From positions 2,341,691 through 2,405,690 of the forward strand of contig NC_047078.1 in assembly GCF_902459465.1 (NCBI RefSeq): DNA of 64,000 nucleotides. The letters are read 5' to 3'. Below are positions 10,904 through 25,900 of this stretch, one piece after another (position 1 is the stretch's first letter; each line of letters opens with the position of its first letter). The notes under the pieces are model-generated. The model searched no databases and was not told the origin of the DNA. It worked only from the letters and a program-made list of their open reading frames with translations. A program made the position numbers and the translations under genes. Source of the stretch: Asterias rubens (lineage: Eukaryota; Echinodermata; Asteroidea; Forcipulatida; Asteriidae).

Positions 10904-13900
10904 TTACAATATGGAGCATTTGCATTTACAACAGCACTGCTGTGGGTAGTCTGGTGCATAGACCTTGCGCGGCTGCTGGCCATAGATCCAGTATCTGCCC
11001 TCCTTGCCTTTCCACGTGTATTGGACCTCGGCGATTGGGATCCCGACCACTTTGTGCGTCTGTAATGTAAAAACTGTCATTACTAAAAGTCATATTATGC
11101 AAAATTCACCCTAATTAATGTCCCAACCTATTTAAAGCTCCCATCTTTACTCTGACCTTGCCTGCACATAGATGATCTCGTTGTCAATGAGATCGGTAAT
11201 AAATGGTGACAATGTAGCACGCGACATCGTATGTTTATAATGTTTTGAAACCCAATCTGGGCCCAATTTCATAGAGCTGCTAAGCACCAAAATTTGCTTA
11301 GCATGAAATTTCTTCCTTCATAAAAACATGATTATCGACTAAATTTCTAATTGTGGCATATTGCTTGTTACTGGTATTCAGCTGTTTGCTTATCCTGAAA
11401 ATCACGTGGAAATTTGGCTGGTTATCCTGTTTTTATCAAGAAAGAAATTTCATGCTTAGCAATTTTGTGTGCTAAGCAGCTCTATGAAATTGGGCCCTGG
11501 TAGGCAAAAGGTAAAGATGCCTCCTCCATGGATGAAAACTTTCAACTGAAACTTGCGGTTTTTATCTCTTCTTAGTTTTGTACGAGAAAAGAAAAAATGG
11601 GCACACCTCAAAATTGATTAAGTCATTTAGCCTTTATAAGTCTTGATAAGTTTGCATTACCTGCTGTACGATGCGTTCTGTTTTCACTTTGCCGTGTTTT
11701 GCAGCAAACTTTTCAGATTGGCTGTTCACTTCAGCGACTGAGAAGTTAGTCAAGGGCGCCACCTATAGACGTATACAAACAAGTGAAGATTCCTCATGTG
11801 CTAATTATGACCAATAGTACATTGTGAATGAATGATCAAGAGAATTACACGCATACATTTTATTTAACTATAGTGCACTTAGGGTTCCAAAGAAAATGAG
11901 ATAATCATTTCAACTTTAATGACGATATTTACCGATTGTTTGGTTTCTTCAAAGAGTGTGACCCCATCAACTCCTTTCGTCACTAGTTTCCTAGGCAACC
12001 GCTTCTCAGTATGATATAAGAACTCATCCCTTTTGACGTCACTATATTTAAAAGAAAAACCACGATGTTTGAAGATTTTTAATATTAACAAATTAAAAAT
12101 GTGAACATCTTTATGTCGCGAGTTAATGTCATGAGTAATGTGAAAACAAGAAGAATTTTCGGCTAAACAATTGAAGCAACTTTTAATGTCCTATGATTAT
12201 TGTAACATATTTTTTTTGTAAGGTTTTTCGTTTCTGTTTGACATAAAGTGGCTAATTTTTTGTCAGTAAAACAACTTGAAATCGACACGTATGTACTTGA
12301 GCCAATAAATCGTACTCTCTTAATGTAAAAGAGTGAAAAGGCACTCTTTGAAGAGCCATATGAAGGACAACTCTTTTTCGAGTGGTCTTCCACTCTTTTA
12401 GATTGAAGTTTGCATCTTTTTAAGTGATTTTCACTCTGCCCTGGAGTGAAACCCCTCTAAAAGAGTGAAATAACCACCACTCTTTTTGAAGAGCCATAGA
12501 GGGACAGCTCGAAATGTAAAGAGTAGTGTTTTTCACTCTTTTACACTAAGAGAGTATGCATGACGTCATCCCACCGTCATCGAGGCAAAACGATTTTGAG
12601 TATGGAAACGCACACTAACTGTGGCCCAATGAGCAACCGCCTTTTGACATCTGCGTGAGGGCGCCCTACTACAATAACTACTTCATATAAAGGTCTAAAC
12701 AATAAATGCTATTTCTAAACTTTGTTGCGTTAATTTGACCTTCAAACTGCAATGGACCCTATAGCGGGTGCGTTCGTTTAGCTTCCCTAGATCGACCCCG
12801 CAGTTCTCACTCGGGTGAGCCTCTGACAAGAGCTAATCGAACGATCACACTCGCCCTCCCGTGGTGACGGCATGCACCTTAGGTCACCCCAAGTGAACCA
12901 CTCCACAAGCAGGGCACTGGGGGCTGACCCGGGTGAGCCCCGTCAAAGCTATTCGAACGTACCGGGGCAGACCGGGGTCGACCCAGTGAAGCTAAACGAA
13001 CCGCACCCAAAGACTACACTTACAATGTGGAAGTCAGCATGATGTAGAATTCCAGCAGCTTATACGCTTCACATTTGGAGCATGATATGACACCATGTCC
13101 ATTGCACCGAAAACACCTAGATAAAATAATACATCAACACATCAAACAACGTCGTGGAAACATAAGTCTGAGAATAAGGGGTGCGTGTTGTCTATGCATT
13201 ATCTGCTTTTGAGGTAATTCATGCACGCTGCCATTTTAGTTGTGTGGCAAAATGTCTGATCATTGCCCACTGATTGGCTGGATACTGTTGCCTTGAATAA
13301 CCATGGCAGATCAGGTGATACTGCTACCCTATACGAGTTGACAGAGGGTCTTGTGCACAAAGACAAAGACAAACATAATATTTTAGCTTGTCGTGTACTT
13401 TGGTCTACTTCCATGCGCAACGCGAGTCGGTAAGTATAACTTTGTAATTAACATTTCAAAATTAACAATAGCGAAACATTTTATTTAAGAAAGATACAAA
13501 CTATACGATGTTGTTGAAATGAGTCACATGGTTTTGATTATGGGATATCGTTGAGGCATGCTTAAACAAAAAAACAAAACTGCTAAAATTGAAAAAATCA
13601 AAATGGCTGCCACGGTCGAAATTTGGTAGCACGGGAGATGAACAAACCTCTGTCCTCCTTTGCCATGGCAGTACACGCAGTCTTCATTCTTTTTGTGACC
13701 CGTAGCCTTGCAGTGTTTACATTTGGTCTGCAAATGAAATGTACACAACCGAAATGAACTGCAACTTATTACCACTTTCATTGTCAAACGATGGGTCAGC
13801 TACACATGTTCCCTACTGGAGCAGAAATGTTACACCTTTTAGTGACCTATTGCTGTTTTAAACAAAAGTGCCAAAGTCTGCCTTCAGTTCTGGCTGAAAT

Positions 13901-16900
13901 ACAACATCGCGCGGGTGCGAACACAATAAGAAGAATATTGTATCAGCAAACAAAATCCAAAACAAAATCCAAAACATTATCAAAAGTCCTTGATTTATTC
14001 TTACCCTTCCTCGACCTTTACACCTAAAGCATTTGTTAAAGCCACGTCCAGTGCAAGCAAAACACGTCTATGATGAGAAAACATTAAAGGCAGTTATTGG
14101 TAATTACTCAAAATATTTATTATCATAAAACCTTTCTTGGTGACGAGTAATGGGGAGAGGTTGATGGTATAAAACATTGTGAGAAACGGCTCCCTCTGAA
14201 GTGCCATAGTTTTCGAGAAAGAAGTAATTTTCCACGAATTTGATTTCGAGACCTCAGGTTTAGAACTTGAGGTCTCGAAATCAACCATCTAAACACACAC
14301 AACTTCGTGTGACAAGGGTGTTTTTTCCTTCATTATTATCTCGCAAGTTCGATGACCGATTGGGCTCAAATTTTCACAGGTTGGTTATTTTATGCACATG
14401 TTGAGATACATAAACTGTGAAGGCTAGTCTTTGACAATTACCAAAAGTGTCCACTGCCTTCAATAAGTGACGGTAAAATTAGATTTTATCTAATGGGAGA
14501 CTTTCAGGACGCTTGGTGGCAGCAGACCTACCAGGTAAAATCCATTGTTCTCGATAATGTGCGCACGCTCAGAACTACGTAAACAATGGAAATTTACCTG
14601 GTAAGTCTGCTGCCACCTAGCGCCTCAAAGTCTTCCATTATGTAAGGAATCTACACTGAACCATTAAATTTCATTGAAAGTACCGTAAGTATGATTGTGT
14701 AAAACGCAAACTGTTTGCGAGGAAATAAGCTGGACTGAACTGAGACTGAACTATTATAGTCCCCTTTTCGTTGATCGAGACTTAAAAATTGGGTCATAAT
14801 TTTGATTTTTGTCAAACTTTACTACGCATTTCTCAAGTCAATATTATCTTAACTCAATATTGAGAACCGGAGCTCGATAGGCCAAGGATTAATTTACTGT
14901 AAAACATATTTGCGAACTTTGTTTCGTCTCATGTAAAAACGAATATTCATATACATCTTACCTCGACAGTCGAGCTGTGTGGCACTCTCACTTTTGTAAC
15001 GCTGGGTTTCAAAGTCGCACTGAAAGGGTTCGGTACGTCCCAAAGAGCGGGTGGGGCGCCCTCTCTTGGACTATCTATGTTTTGACCTGATGTGTAAAGC
15101 ACGGATAAGAAGGTTACGGTTAAAGATTCTTTTTACCAATCTCATGAGAGGTTGTGTTTGAATGTTGACAGATCAGGTGTGTCCTTCAGCTCGTCTGGCG
15201 AGGAATTCCAGAGACGCGGTGCTCAGCTGGAAAAGGCACGGTCTCCGTAATTTGCCAGACGAGTTTTGAGAACATAAAAAATGTGAGTATGTGTGATGAT
15301 GATGACTCTAAGACCTGGTCTTATGTTTAATACGTTGTTGAATAAGATTTTGTGTTTTATTTTTTTATTTTGTGTGATTTTTAAATGTTTCAGTGCAATC
15401 ACCTTTTTATATTGTATAATTATATTTTTATCGTTGGCCGGGGTCTGGTTTTACACATCTTTTGATGACAGTTGTATACTTTTGTTTTAACCAAACCTTG
15501 ACAGCCCCTGTACAACTTGTAACTATTGTGTATGTCTTAAGATTTAAAATAAATAAAATCTGTATTGTAGCAAGGTACTAATCCCCCAAAATATATCCCC
15601 ATTGAAAATAGTACTTATTTGTAGCTACAGTGTGACTTACCTTTGTATGGTATGAAGGCTCGCTTAGTTGTCCGACTTTCCACAAATGTCTCCAAGGTGT
15701 ACTTAAAAAAAAGGAAAAAAAGGCATGTCAAATAAAATACCCCAAATTATACTGCAAACTGTTACATACGGAGTCCCTCGAGAAAACCTTATGCGTGTGT
15801 GTCACTTGTGAGCTCCGTACAATGCAAACATTGGAACAGTAATTATATTCGCAGTTAAAGGCAGTGGACACTATTGGTAATTGTCAAAAACTAGCCTTTA
15901 CAGTTGGTGTATCTCAACATATGCATAAAATAACTAACCTGTGAAAATTTGAGCTCAATCGGTCATCAAAGTTGCGAGATAATAATGAAAGAAGAAAACA
16001 CCCTTGTCACACGAAGTTGTGTGCGTTTAGATGGTTGATTTCGAGACCTCAAGTTCTAAATCTGAAGTCTCGAAAATTATTTCTTTCTCAAAAACTATGG
16101 CACTTCAGAGGGAGCCGTTTCTCACAATGTCTTATACCATCAACCTCTCCCATTACTCGTCACCAAGAAAGGTTTTATGCTAATAATTATTTTGAGTAAT
16201 TACCAATAGTGTTCACTGCCTTTAAGTCTGACGTTCATGTATATACATATAAAGACACCACCTGTCCTTATAGTTTATGCGATTCACTTACTTTAGTGGC
16301 AGATGAATACTCGATCTTACTTATTTCCATCTCTTTAGCCGTTCGTTTCCCGAAGCAACAGTGCTGGGCAGTCAGGTCAACCAGTGCATGTTTCGCTTCC
16401 GCGTCAGGGATGTCCCTGCAAGCACTGGTGGCACAATGGAAGTCCAGTATCATAATTTCGATGGATTGTTTTAGGGGGAAGGTAAAATTGATTTCATAGA
16501 TCACCAACTTATCCTTTGTTTATGACTGGCTAAAGGAATATTGTGTTCTTATTATTTGTTGTTTTAGGGGATGTGTTGTTGAGCAAGACATACCATTTAT
16601 TTTGTCTTGAGGTAGGGCCTTGGTTTTGTCAACCCTGCAGCGAGGGACCTGTTGGGTTGAAACATTTATGTGGTAGGTTGTCTGTCATCACATGCTGACA
16701 ATCTTTTCTCAAATGAGAGGATTTGGTTTGCATTTTACATCGATTGTTTTTTATCTAAGTGTTTTGTTTTCATGTCCAGGTATTGCCTTAGTATGGTTAG
16801 TATCTCATTTTCTGCTTAAGTTTTGGTTTCATCTAATATTGATTGACATATCCAATTAAGTACGCAAAGTGTGCGGACAGAGTTTTGTCCTGCCCCTCCT

Positions 16901-19900
16901 AACCAAATTACTGACTTCTGTTGATCAACACCCCCTATAGAACATGTGGTATAGTCCAATTTAGGATATCATGGAATAATGAGCTGACCAGTGTGTACAA
17001 TGTGGTTAAAGACACGGACACTATTGGTAATATTGTCAAAGACCAGTCTTATCGATTCTCAACATATGCATAAAATAACAAACCTGTAATTTGAGCTCGA
17101 TTGGTCGTCGGAGTAGTGAGACAACTATGAAAGAAAAAAACACCCTTGTCGCACGAACTTGTGTGCTTTCAGATGCTTGATTTCAAGAACTCAAATTCTA
17201 AATCTGAGGTCTCGAAATCAAGTTCGTGGAAAATTACTCCTTTCTCGAAAACTACGCCACTTCAGAGGGAGCCGTTTCTCAGAACGTTTTATACTATCAA
17301 CCTCTCCCCATTACTCGTTACCAAGTGAGGTTTTTATGCTAATAATTATTTTGAGTAATTACCAATAGTGTCCACACTGCCTTTAAGAGCGACAATGTTA
17401 GTGACCAACTGTGAGCATGCTGGTAGCAGTCTCTCTTGCTGCAGTATTAGATCACACTTCACTGTTTCGTGTCACTTCACGTAATGTTTTTCAAACTATT
17501 AGAGCGTCAAAACGGAACTATATAAGTTTCCATTTTCCACTGAGCTTGACTTTATTTATTTCTCCTTCGAAGTAGTTTTGCCATCTATAATATACAAATT
17601 GAATGTCACTTACGATTTGTATCCCCTCGGTTGGTTTTGTGGTATGTGCAAGTGAGGCCTTTCAGCAGGTTTGCCTACAAAATAGTGTCAGACAGAAACA
17701 TCTCTGAATTTTAATAAGAATGTTCAATACTCGCGGTGGGGCAAAGCAAATGTTAATTTTAAGCAGCAAACATTTAATCGAAAAAAGGGTTAGCAAAGCC
17801 CTGAGCAAGCTGATAAGCGATCCCCTGATAAAACAAATTGCAGTATTAAACAAAAGGAACTTAAAGACAGTGGACACTATTGGTAATTACTCAAAATAAT
17901 TATCAGCATAAAACCTCATTTTGGTAACGAGTAATGGGGAGAGGTTGATAGTAAAAAACATTGTGAGAAACGGCTCCCTCTGAAGTGACGTAGTTTTTGA
18001 GAAAGAAGTAATTTTACACGAATTTGATTTCGAGACCTCAAGTTTAGAATTTGAGGTCTCGAAATCAAGCATCTGGAAGCACACAACTTCGTGTGACAAG
18101 GGTGTTTTTTCTTTCATAGTTATCTCGCAACTCCGACGACCAATCAAGCTCAAATTTTCACAGATTTGTTATTTTATGCATATGTTGAGATACACCAAGT
18201 GAGAAAACTGCAGGTCTTTGACATTATACCAATAGTGTCCACTGTCTTTAAGCTTATAAATTAACTGTTGTTTTGTTAGTAGTAATAAATAAAACAAACA
18301 CAAGACCGGTCCTTTAGGCTCTACTCATTATGCATTGACCAATCAAAACAGTGGACCAATTAGCGTCCAAAAGGCAAACACTTAGAAACTTCATCCAAAA
18401 ACGTAAACATTTTCCCGCCATTTTCAATTTCTGCGTTGTGTCTTACACATAGATGAAGTGCACATGACGTCATTGACCTTGACGCATGTATTTGGTGTCA
18501 GTTTTGGTGAGAGTGAACGTCATTTGGTGTCACTCTTTTTGGGTGAAATTGGAACGAGTTTCACTCTAAATCGAGTTGTCCTCCATATGGCTATTTGCAA
18601 GAGTGGTATGGTGAACAAAACGAGAGGTTTTCACTCTTTTACATTAAGAGTGCACCCACTTATGGTGGGCGGAGGCTACTGGGTATAGGTCTATTATACA
18701 GACCGACTTAAACTAAAAGAGTGAAAACTTGGAAAGAAAATCCCAAAACAAACAAATAATTAATCTTCTTATCAGATAATATCACTTTTTTATTTTAATC
18801 AACTTAATCCCTCTCCTATGCACACAGCTTAAATAAAGAAGTCGACTTTGTTCTATGAACCCAGCACCGAATTAGATACAATTATACAAAAACAAATAAT
18901 ATTTAGAAAGTAAAATGAATAATGCATTTCAGTGAACTACTTTAAGGAAGGTGGGTATAAGACATCAATCTACGGTTTAATAAACTTAATTCTATATTGT
19001 ACCAGTATTATTTGTTGATTTTAAAAAGAATGTGTATTGAACCAAAGAGATGATTGAACTGGATCTAAAAAATAAAAAAATATGGTAAAAATAGACCAGC
19101 AACACTATGAAAAGTAAGACCTAACAAAATCGAGTAATATTGTCAAGTAGTCGTGGCCGAGCGGTTAAGGCGATAGACTAGAAATCCATTGGGGTCTCCC
19201 CGCGCAGGTTCGAATCCTGCCGACTACGTGTGATTTTTATTTTTTCTTCTACAAATTATTTATTTCCAATGCCCAATATAAATCGCAAGGCAAGTTTGAA
19301 TTCGACTTGTTTTGTCCCGAAGAATACAAATAAAAACGAGTCAAAAGTGACAGGTAGTCGTGGCCGAGTGGTTAAAGCGACAGACTTGAAATCTGTCAGT
19401 GTCTACCCGCTCAGGTTCGAACCCTGCCAACTACGTCGTTTTGCTTTACGTTTCTTCGTAAACATATTGCAGTACAATTTAATAAAATCTAACAAAATCA
19501 AGAAGTAGTGTCAAGTAGTCGTGGCCGAGCGGTTAAGGCGATAGACTAGAAATCTATTGGGGTCTCCCCGCGCAGGTTCGAATCCTGCCGACTACGTGTG
19601 ATTTTTATTTTTTCTTCTACAAATTATTTATTTCCAATGCCCAATATAAATCGCAAGGCAAGTTTGAATTCGACTTGTTTTGTCCCGAAGAATACAAATA
19701 AAAACGAGTCAAAAGTGACAGGTAGTCGTGGCCGAGTGGTTAAAGCGACAGACTTGAAATCTGTCAGTGTCTACCCGCTCAGGTTCGAACCCTGCCAACT
19801 ACGTCGTTTTGCTTTACGTTTCTTCGTAAACATATTGCAGTACAATTTAATAAAATCTAACAAAATCAAGAAGTAGTGTCAAGTAGTCGTGGCCGAGCGG

Positions 19901-22900
19901 TTAAGGCGATAGACTAGAAATCTATTGGGGTCTCCCCGCGCAGGTTCGAATCCTGCCGACTACGTGAATTTTCTATTTTATTTTGTTCTTCTATCAATGA
20001 AAACTGAAATTAGTTTTCTTTTAGCTAAGGTCGGAGTCCTACATCGCAGTTTCGAGTCATGCCGACTGAGAACTCGTCTTGTTTTTTATCTTACACTGAG
20101 CTTTCGAATTGCTAGCTGAATTTAAACAGAAGCTAGACACAGGTAGTCGTGGCCGAGTGGTTAAGGAGACAGACTTGAAATCTGTTGGTGTCTCCCGCGC
20201 AGGTTCGAACCCTGCCGACTACGTTTTTGCTGTTTTGGGGCATCATGTTTCATAAACATTCGAGTACAATAAAAAGAAGTTTACAAACATCGCAAGTAAA
20301 TAATTCCTTACAGGTAGTCGTGGCCGAGTGGTTAAGGCGATAGACTAGAAATCTATTGGGGTGTCCCCGCGCAGGTTCGAACCCTGCCGACTACGTTTTT
20401 GCCTTTTGGGGGCATCATGTTTCATAAATAATCGAGTACAAGAAAAAAGTTCACCAAAATTGCAAGTAGAGAAATCCCCACAGGTAGTCGTGGCCGAGTG
20501 GTTAAGGCGACAGACTTGAAATGTGTTTGGGTCTCCCCGCGCAGGTTCGAACCCTGCCGACTACGTTTTTCCTTTTTTGGGGAGCATCATGTATCATAAA
20601 CATTCAAGTACAATAAAAAGAAGTTTACAAACATCGCAAGTAAATAATTCCTTACAGGTAGTCGTGGCCGAGTGGTTAGGGCGATAGACTAGAAATCTAT
20701 TGGGGTGTCCCCGCGCAGGTTCGAACCCTGCCGACTACGTTTTTGCCTTTTGGGGGCATCATGTTTCATAAATAATCGAGTACAAGAAAAAAGTTCACCA
20801 AAATTGCAAGTAGAGAAATCCCCACAGGTAGTCGTGGCCGAGTGGTTAAGGCGACAGACTTGAAATGTGTTTGGGTCTCCCCGCGCAGGTTCGAACCCTG
20901 CCGACTACGTTTTTCCTTTTTTGGGGAGCATCATGTATCATAAACATTCAAGTACAAGAAAAAAAAGTTTACAAACATCGCAAGTAAATAATTTCTCACA
21001 GGTAGTCATGGCCGAGTGGTTAAGGCGACAGACTTGAAATCTGTTGGGATCTCCCCGCGCAGGTTCGAACCCTGCCGACTACGTTTTTGCCTTTTTTTTG
21101 GGGGGGGGGGGGATCATGTTTCTTAAACATTCAAGTACACGACAAAGCAGTTTACACAATTGCAAGTAGAAAATTCCTTGCAGATAGTCGTGGCCGAGTG
21201 GTTAAGGCGACAGACTTGAAATCTGTTTTGGTCTCCCCGCGCAGGTTCGAACCCTGTCGACTACGTTTCTACCTTTTCGGGCATCATGTTTCATAAACAT
21301 TCGAGTACAGATAAAGCAGTTTACACAATTGCAAGTAAATAATTCCTTTCAGGTAGTCGTGGCTGAGTGGTTAAGGCGACAGACTTGAAATCTGTTGGGG
21401 TCTCCCCGCGCAGGTTCGAGTCCTGCCCACTACGTTTTTCCTTTTGGGGGAGCATCATGTTTCATAAACATTCGAGTACATGAAAATAAGTTCACAAAGT
21501 ATGAAAGTAGATAATTCCCCACAGGTAGTCGTGGCCGAGTGGTTAAGGCGACAGACTTGAAATCTGTTGGGGTCTCCCCGCGCAGGTTCGAACCCTGCCG
21601 ACTACGTTTTTGCCTTGTAGGGGGGTGGGGGCTATATGTTTCATAAACAATCGAGTACAAGAAAATAAGTTCACGAAAATTGCAAGTAGAGATTCTCCAA
21701 CAGGTATTCGTGGCCGAGTGGTTAAGGCGACAGACTTGAGATCGGTTGGGGTCTCCCCGCGCAGGTTTTTACCCTGCCGACTAACACAAATTCCTCCAGG
21801 AAAAAACAACTAAACATGTATGGGGGGAGAGAAGTTTTCAAAGCGCAGCACCAAAGCTTTGGAACTCCCTCCCGGACACTGTAAAACTCTCCAAATCACT
21901 CAACACATTCAAGAACAGTTTAAAAACTCATTTTCATAGAGAAGCTTTTTGTTCAGTTTATTTTTCTTATTTTGTTGTTTGCTACTTTCATTGCTTGTTG
22001 TTCCTTTGTAGAGTATCGCCATGAGCGCCGCTTGCGGCGGACACCGGCGCTTTATTAAGTGTCCATTATTATTATTATTATTATTACGTTTTTGCCTTTT
22101 TTGGGGGCATCATGTTTCATAAATATTCAAGTAAAAAAGAAGCCAATAACATTGCAAGTAGATTGTTCTTCACAGGTAGTCGTGGCCGAGTGGTTAAGGC
22201 GACAGACTAGAAATCTGTTGGGGTCTCCCCGCGCAGGTTCGAACCCTGCCGACTACGTTTTGCCTTTTTGGGGCATCATGTTTCCTAAACATTCGAGTAC
22301 AATAAAAAGAAGTTTACAATCATTGCAAGTAAATAACTCCTAATAGGTAGTCGTGGCCGAGTGGTTAAGGCGACAGACTTGAAATCTGTTGGGGTCTCCC
22401 CGCGCAGGTTCGAACCCTGCCGACTACGTTTTTGCCTTTTGGGGGGCATCATGTTTCATAAACATTCGAGTACAATAAAAAGAAATTTACAATCATTGCA
22501 AGTAAATAACTCCTAACAGGTAGTCGTGGCCGAGTGGTTAAGGTGACAGACTTGAAATCTGTTGGGATCTTCCCGCGCAGGTTTGAACCCTGCCGACTAC
22601 GTTTTTGCCTTTTTGGGGCATCATGTTTCATAAACATTCAAGTAAAAAAGAAGCCAATAACATTGCAAGTAGATGATTCTTCACAGGTAGTCGTGGCCGA
22701 GTGGTTAAGGCGACAGACTAGAAATCTGTTGGGGTCTCCCCGCGCAGGTTCGAATCCTGCCGACTACGTTTTTGCCTTTTGGGGGTATCTTGTTTCATAA
22801 ACATTCGAGTACAATAAAAAGAAGTTTACAAACATTGCAAGTAAATAACTCCTACCAATTAGTCGTGGCCGAGTGGTTAAGGCGACAGACTTGAAATCTA

Positions 22901-25900
22901 TTGGGGTCTCCCCGCGCAGGTTCGAACCCTGCCGACTACGTTTTTGCCTTTTGGGGGGCATCATGTTTCATAAACATTCTAGTAAAAAAGAAGCCAATAA
23001 CATTGCAAGTAGATAATTCTTCATAGGAAGTCGTGGCCGAGTGGTTAAGGCGACAGACTAGAAATCTGTTGGGGTCTCCCCGCGCAGGTTCGAACCCTGC
23101 CGACTACGTTTTTGCCTTTTTGGGGCATCATGTTTCATAAATATTCAAGTAAAAAAGAAGCCAATAACATTGCAAGTAGATGATTCTTCACAGGTAGTCG
23201 TGGCCGAGTGGTTAAGGCGACAGACTTGAGATCGGTTGGGGTCTCCCCGCGCAGGTTTTTACCCTGCCGACTAACACAAATTCCTCCAGGAAAAAACAAC
23301 TAAACATGTATGGGGGGAGAGAAGTTTTCAAAGCGCAGCACCAAAGCTTTGGAACTCCCTCCCGGACACTGTAAAACTCTCCAAATCACTCAACACATTC
23401 AAGAACAGTTTAAAAACTCATTTTCATAGAGAAGCTTTTTGTTCAGTTTATTTTTCTTATTTTGTTGTTTGCTACTTTCATTGCTTGTTGTTCCTTTGTA
23501 GAGTATCGCCATGAGCGCCGCTTGCGGCGGACACCGGCGCTTTATTAAGTGTCCATTATTATTATTATTATTATTACGTTTTTGCCTTTTTTGGGGGCAT
23601 CATGTTTCATAAATATTCAAGTAAAAAAGAAGCCAATAACATTGCAAGTAGATTGTTCTTCACAGGTAGTCGTGGCCGAGTGGTTAAGGCGACAGACTAG
23701 AAATCTGTTGGGGTCTCCCCGCGCAGGTTCGAACCCTGCCGACTACGTTTTGCCTTTTTGGGGCATCATGTTTCCTAAACATTCGAGTACAATAAAAAGA
23801 AGTTTACAATCATTGCAAGTAAATAACTCCTAATAGGTAGTCGTGGCCGAGTGGTTAAGGCGACAGACTTGAAATCTGTTGGGGTCTCCCCGCGCAGGTT
23901 CGAACCCTGCCGACTACGTTTTTGCCTTTTGGGGGGCATCATGTTTCATAAACATTCGAGTACAATAAAAAGAAATTTACAATCATTGCAAGTAAATAAC
24001 TCCTAACAGGTAGTCGTGGCCGAGTGGTTAAGGTGACAGACTTGAAATCTGTTGGGATCTTCCCGCGCAGGTTTGAACCCTGCCGACTACGTTTTTGCCT
24101 TTTTGGGGCATCATGTTTCATAAACATTCAAGTAAAAAAGAAGCCAATAACATTGCAAGTAGATGATTCTTCACAGGTAGTCGTGGCCGAGTGGTTAAGG
24201 CGACAGACTAGAAATCTGTTGGGGTCTCCCCGCGCAGGTTCGAATCCTGCCGACTACGTTTTTGCCTTTTGGGGGTATCTTGTTTCATAAACATTCGAGT
24301 ACAATAAAAAGAAGTTTACAAACATTGCAAGTAAATAACTCCTACCAATTAGTCGTGGCCGAGTGGTTAAGGCGACAGACTTGAAATCTATTGGGGTCTC
24401 CCCGCGCAGGTTCGAACCCTGCCGACTACGTTTTTGCCTTTTGGGGGGCATCATGTTTCATAAACATTCTAGTAAAAAAGAAGCCAATAACATTGCAAGT
24501 AGATAATTCTTCATAGGAAGTCGTGGCCGAGTGGTTAAGGCGACAGACTAGAAATCTGTTGGGGTCTCCCCGCGCAGGTTCGAACCCTGCCGACTACGTT
24601 TTTGCCTTTTTGGGGCATCATGTTTCATAAATATTCAAGTAAAAAAGAAGCCAATAACATTGCAAGTAGATGATTCTTCACAGGTAGTCGTGGCCGAGTG
24701 GTTAAGGCGACAGACTAGAAATCTGTTGGGGTCTCCCCGCGCAGGTTCGAATCCTGCCGACTACGTTTTTGCCTTTTGGGGGTATCTTGTTTCATAAACA
24801 TTCGAGTACAATAAAAAGAAGTTTACAAACATTGCAAGTAAATAACTCCTACCAATTAGTCGTGGCCGAGTGGTTAAGGCGACAGACTTGAAATCTATTG
24901 GGGTCTCCCCGCGCAGGTTCGAACCCTGCCGACTACGTTTTTGCCTTTTGGGGGGCATCATGTTTCATAAACATTCTAGTAAAAAAGAAGCCAATAACAT
25001 TGCAAGTAGATAATTCTTCACAGGTAGTCGTGGCCGAGTGGTTAAGGCGACAGACTAGAAATCTGTTGGGGTCTCCCCGCGCAGGTTCGAACCCTGCCGA
25101 CTACGTTTTTGCCTTTTTGGGGCATCATGTTTCATAAACATTCGAGTACAATAAAAAGAAGTTTACAATCATTGCAAGTAAATAACTCCTAACAGGTAGT
25201 CGTGGCCGAGTGGTTAAGGCGACAGACTAGAAATCTGTTGGGGTATCCCCGCGCAGGTTCGAATCCTGCCTACTACGTTTTTGCCTTTTGGGGGTATCTT
25301 GTTTCATAAACATTCGAGTACAGTAAAAAGAAGTTTACAAACATTGCAAGTAAATAACTCCTAACAGGTAGTCGTGGCCGAGTGGTTAAGGCGACAGACT
25401 AGAAATCTGTTGGGGTATCCCCGCGCAGGTTCGAATCCTGCCTACTACGTTTTTGCCTTTTGGGGGTATCTTGTTTCATAAACATTCGAGTACAGTAAAA
25501 AGAAGTTTACAAACATTGCAAGTAAATAACTCCTAACAGGTAGTCGTGGCCGAGTGGTTAAGGCGACAGACTAGAAATCTGTTGGGGTATCCCCGCGCAG
25601 GTTCGAATCCTGCCTACTACGTTTTTGCCTTTTGGGGGGCATCATGTTTCATAAACATTCGAGTACAATAAAAAGAAATTTACAATCATTGCAAGTAAAT
25701 AACTCCTAACAGGTAGTCGTGGCCGAGTGGTTAAGGCGACAGACTTGAAATCTATTGGGGTCTCCCCGCGCAGGTTCGAACCCTGCCGACTACGTTTTTT
25801 ACTTTTGGGGCAGTATGTTTCATAAATATTCAAGTAAAAAAGAAGCCAATAACATTACAAGAGATAATTCCAGACAGGTAGTCGTGGCCGAGTGGTTAAG

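Noticed and set aside
15293-15490. Hydrophobic 65-codon frame, repeated at 50463
   Set aside because: Part of a dispersed repeat with a retroposon-like tail; no membrane-protein family recognised.
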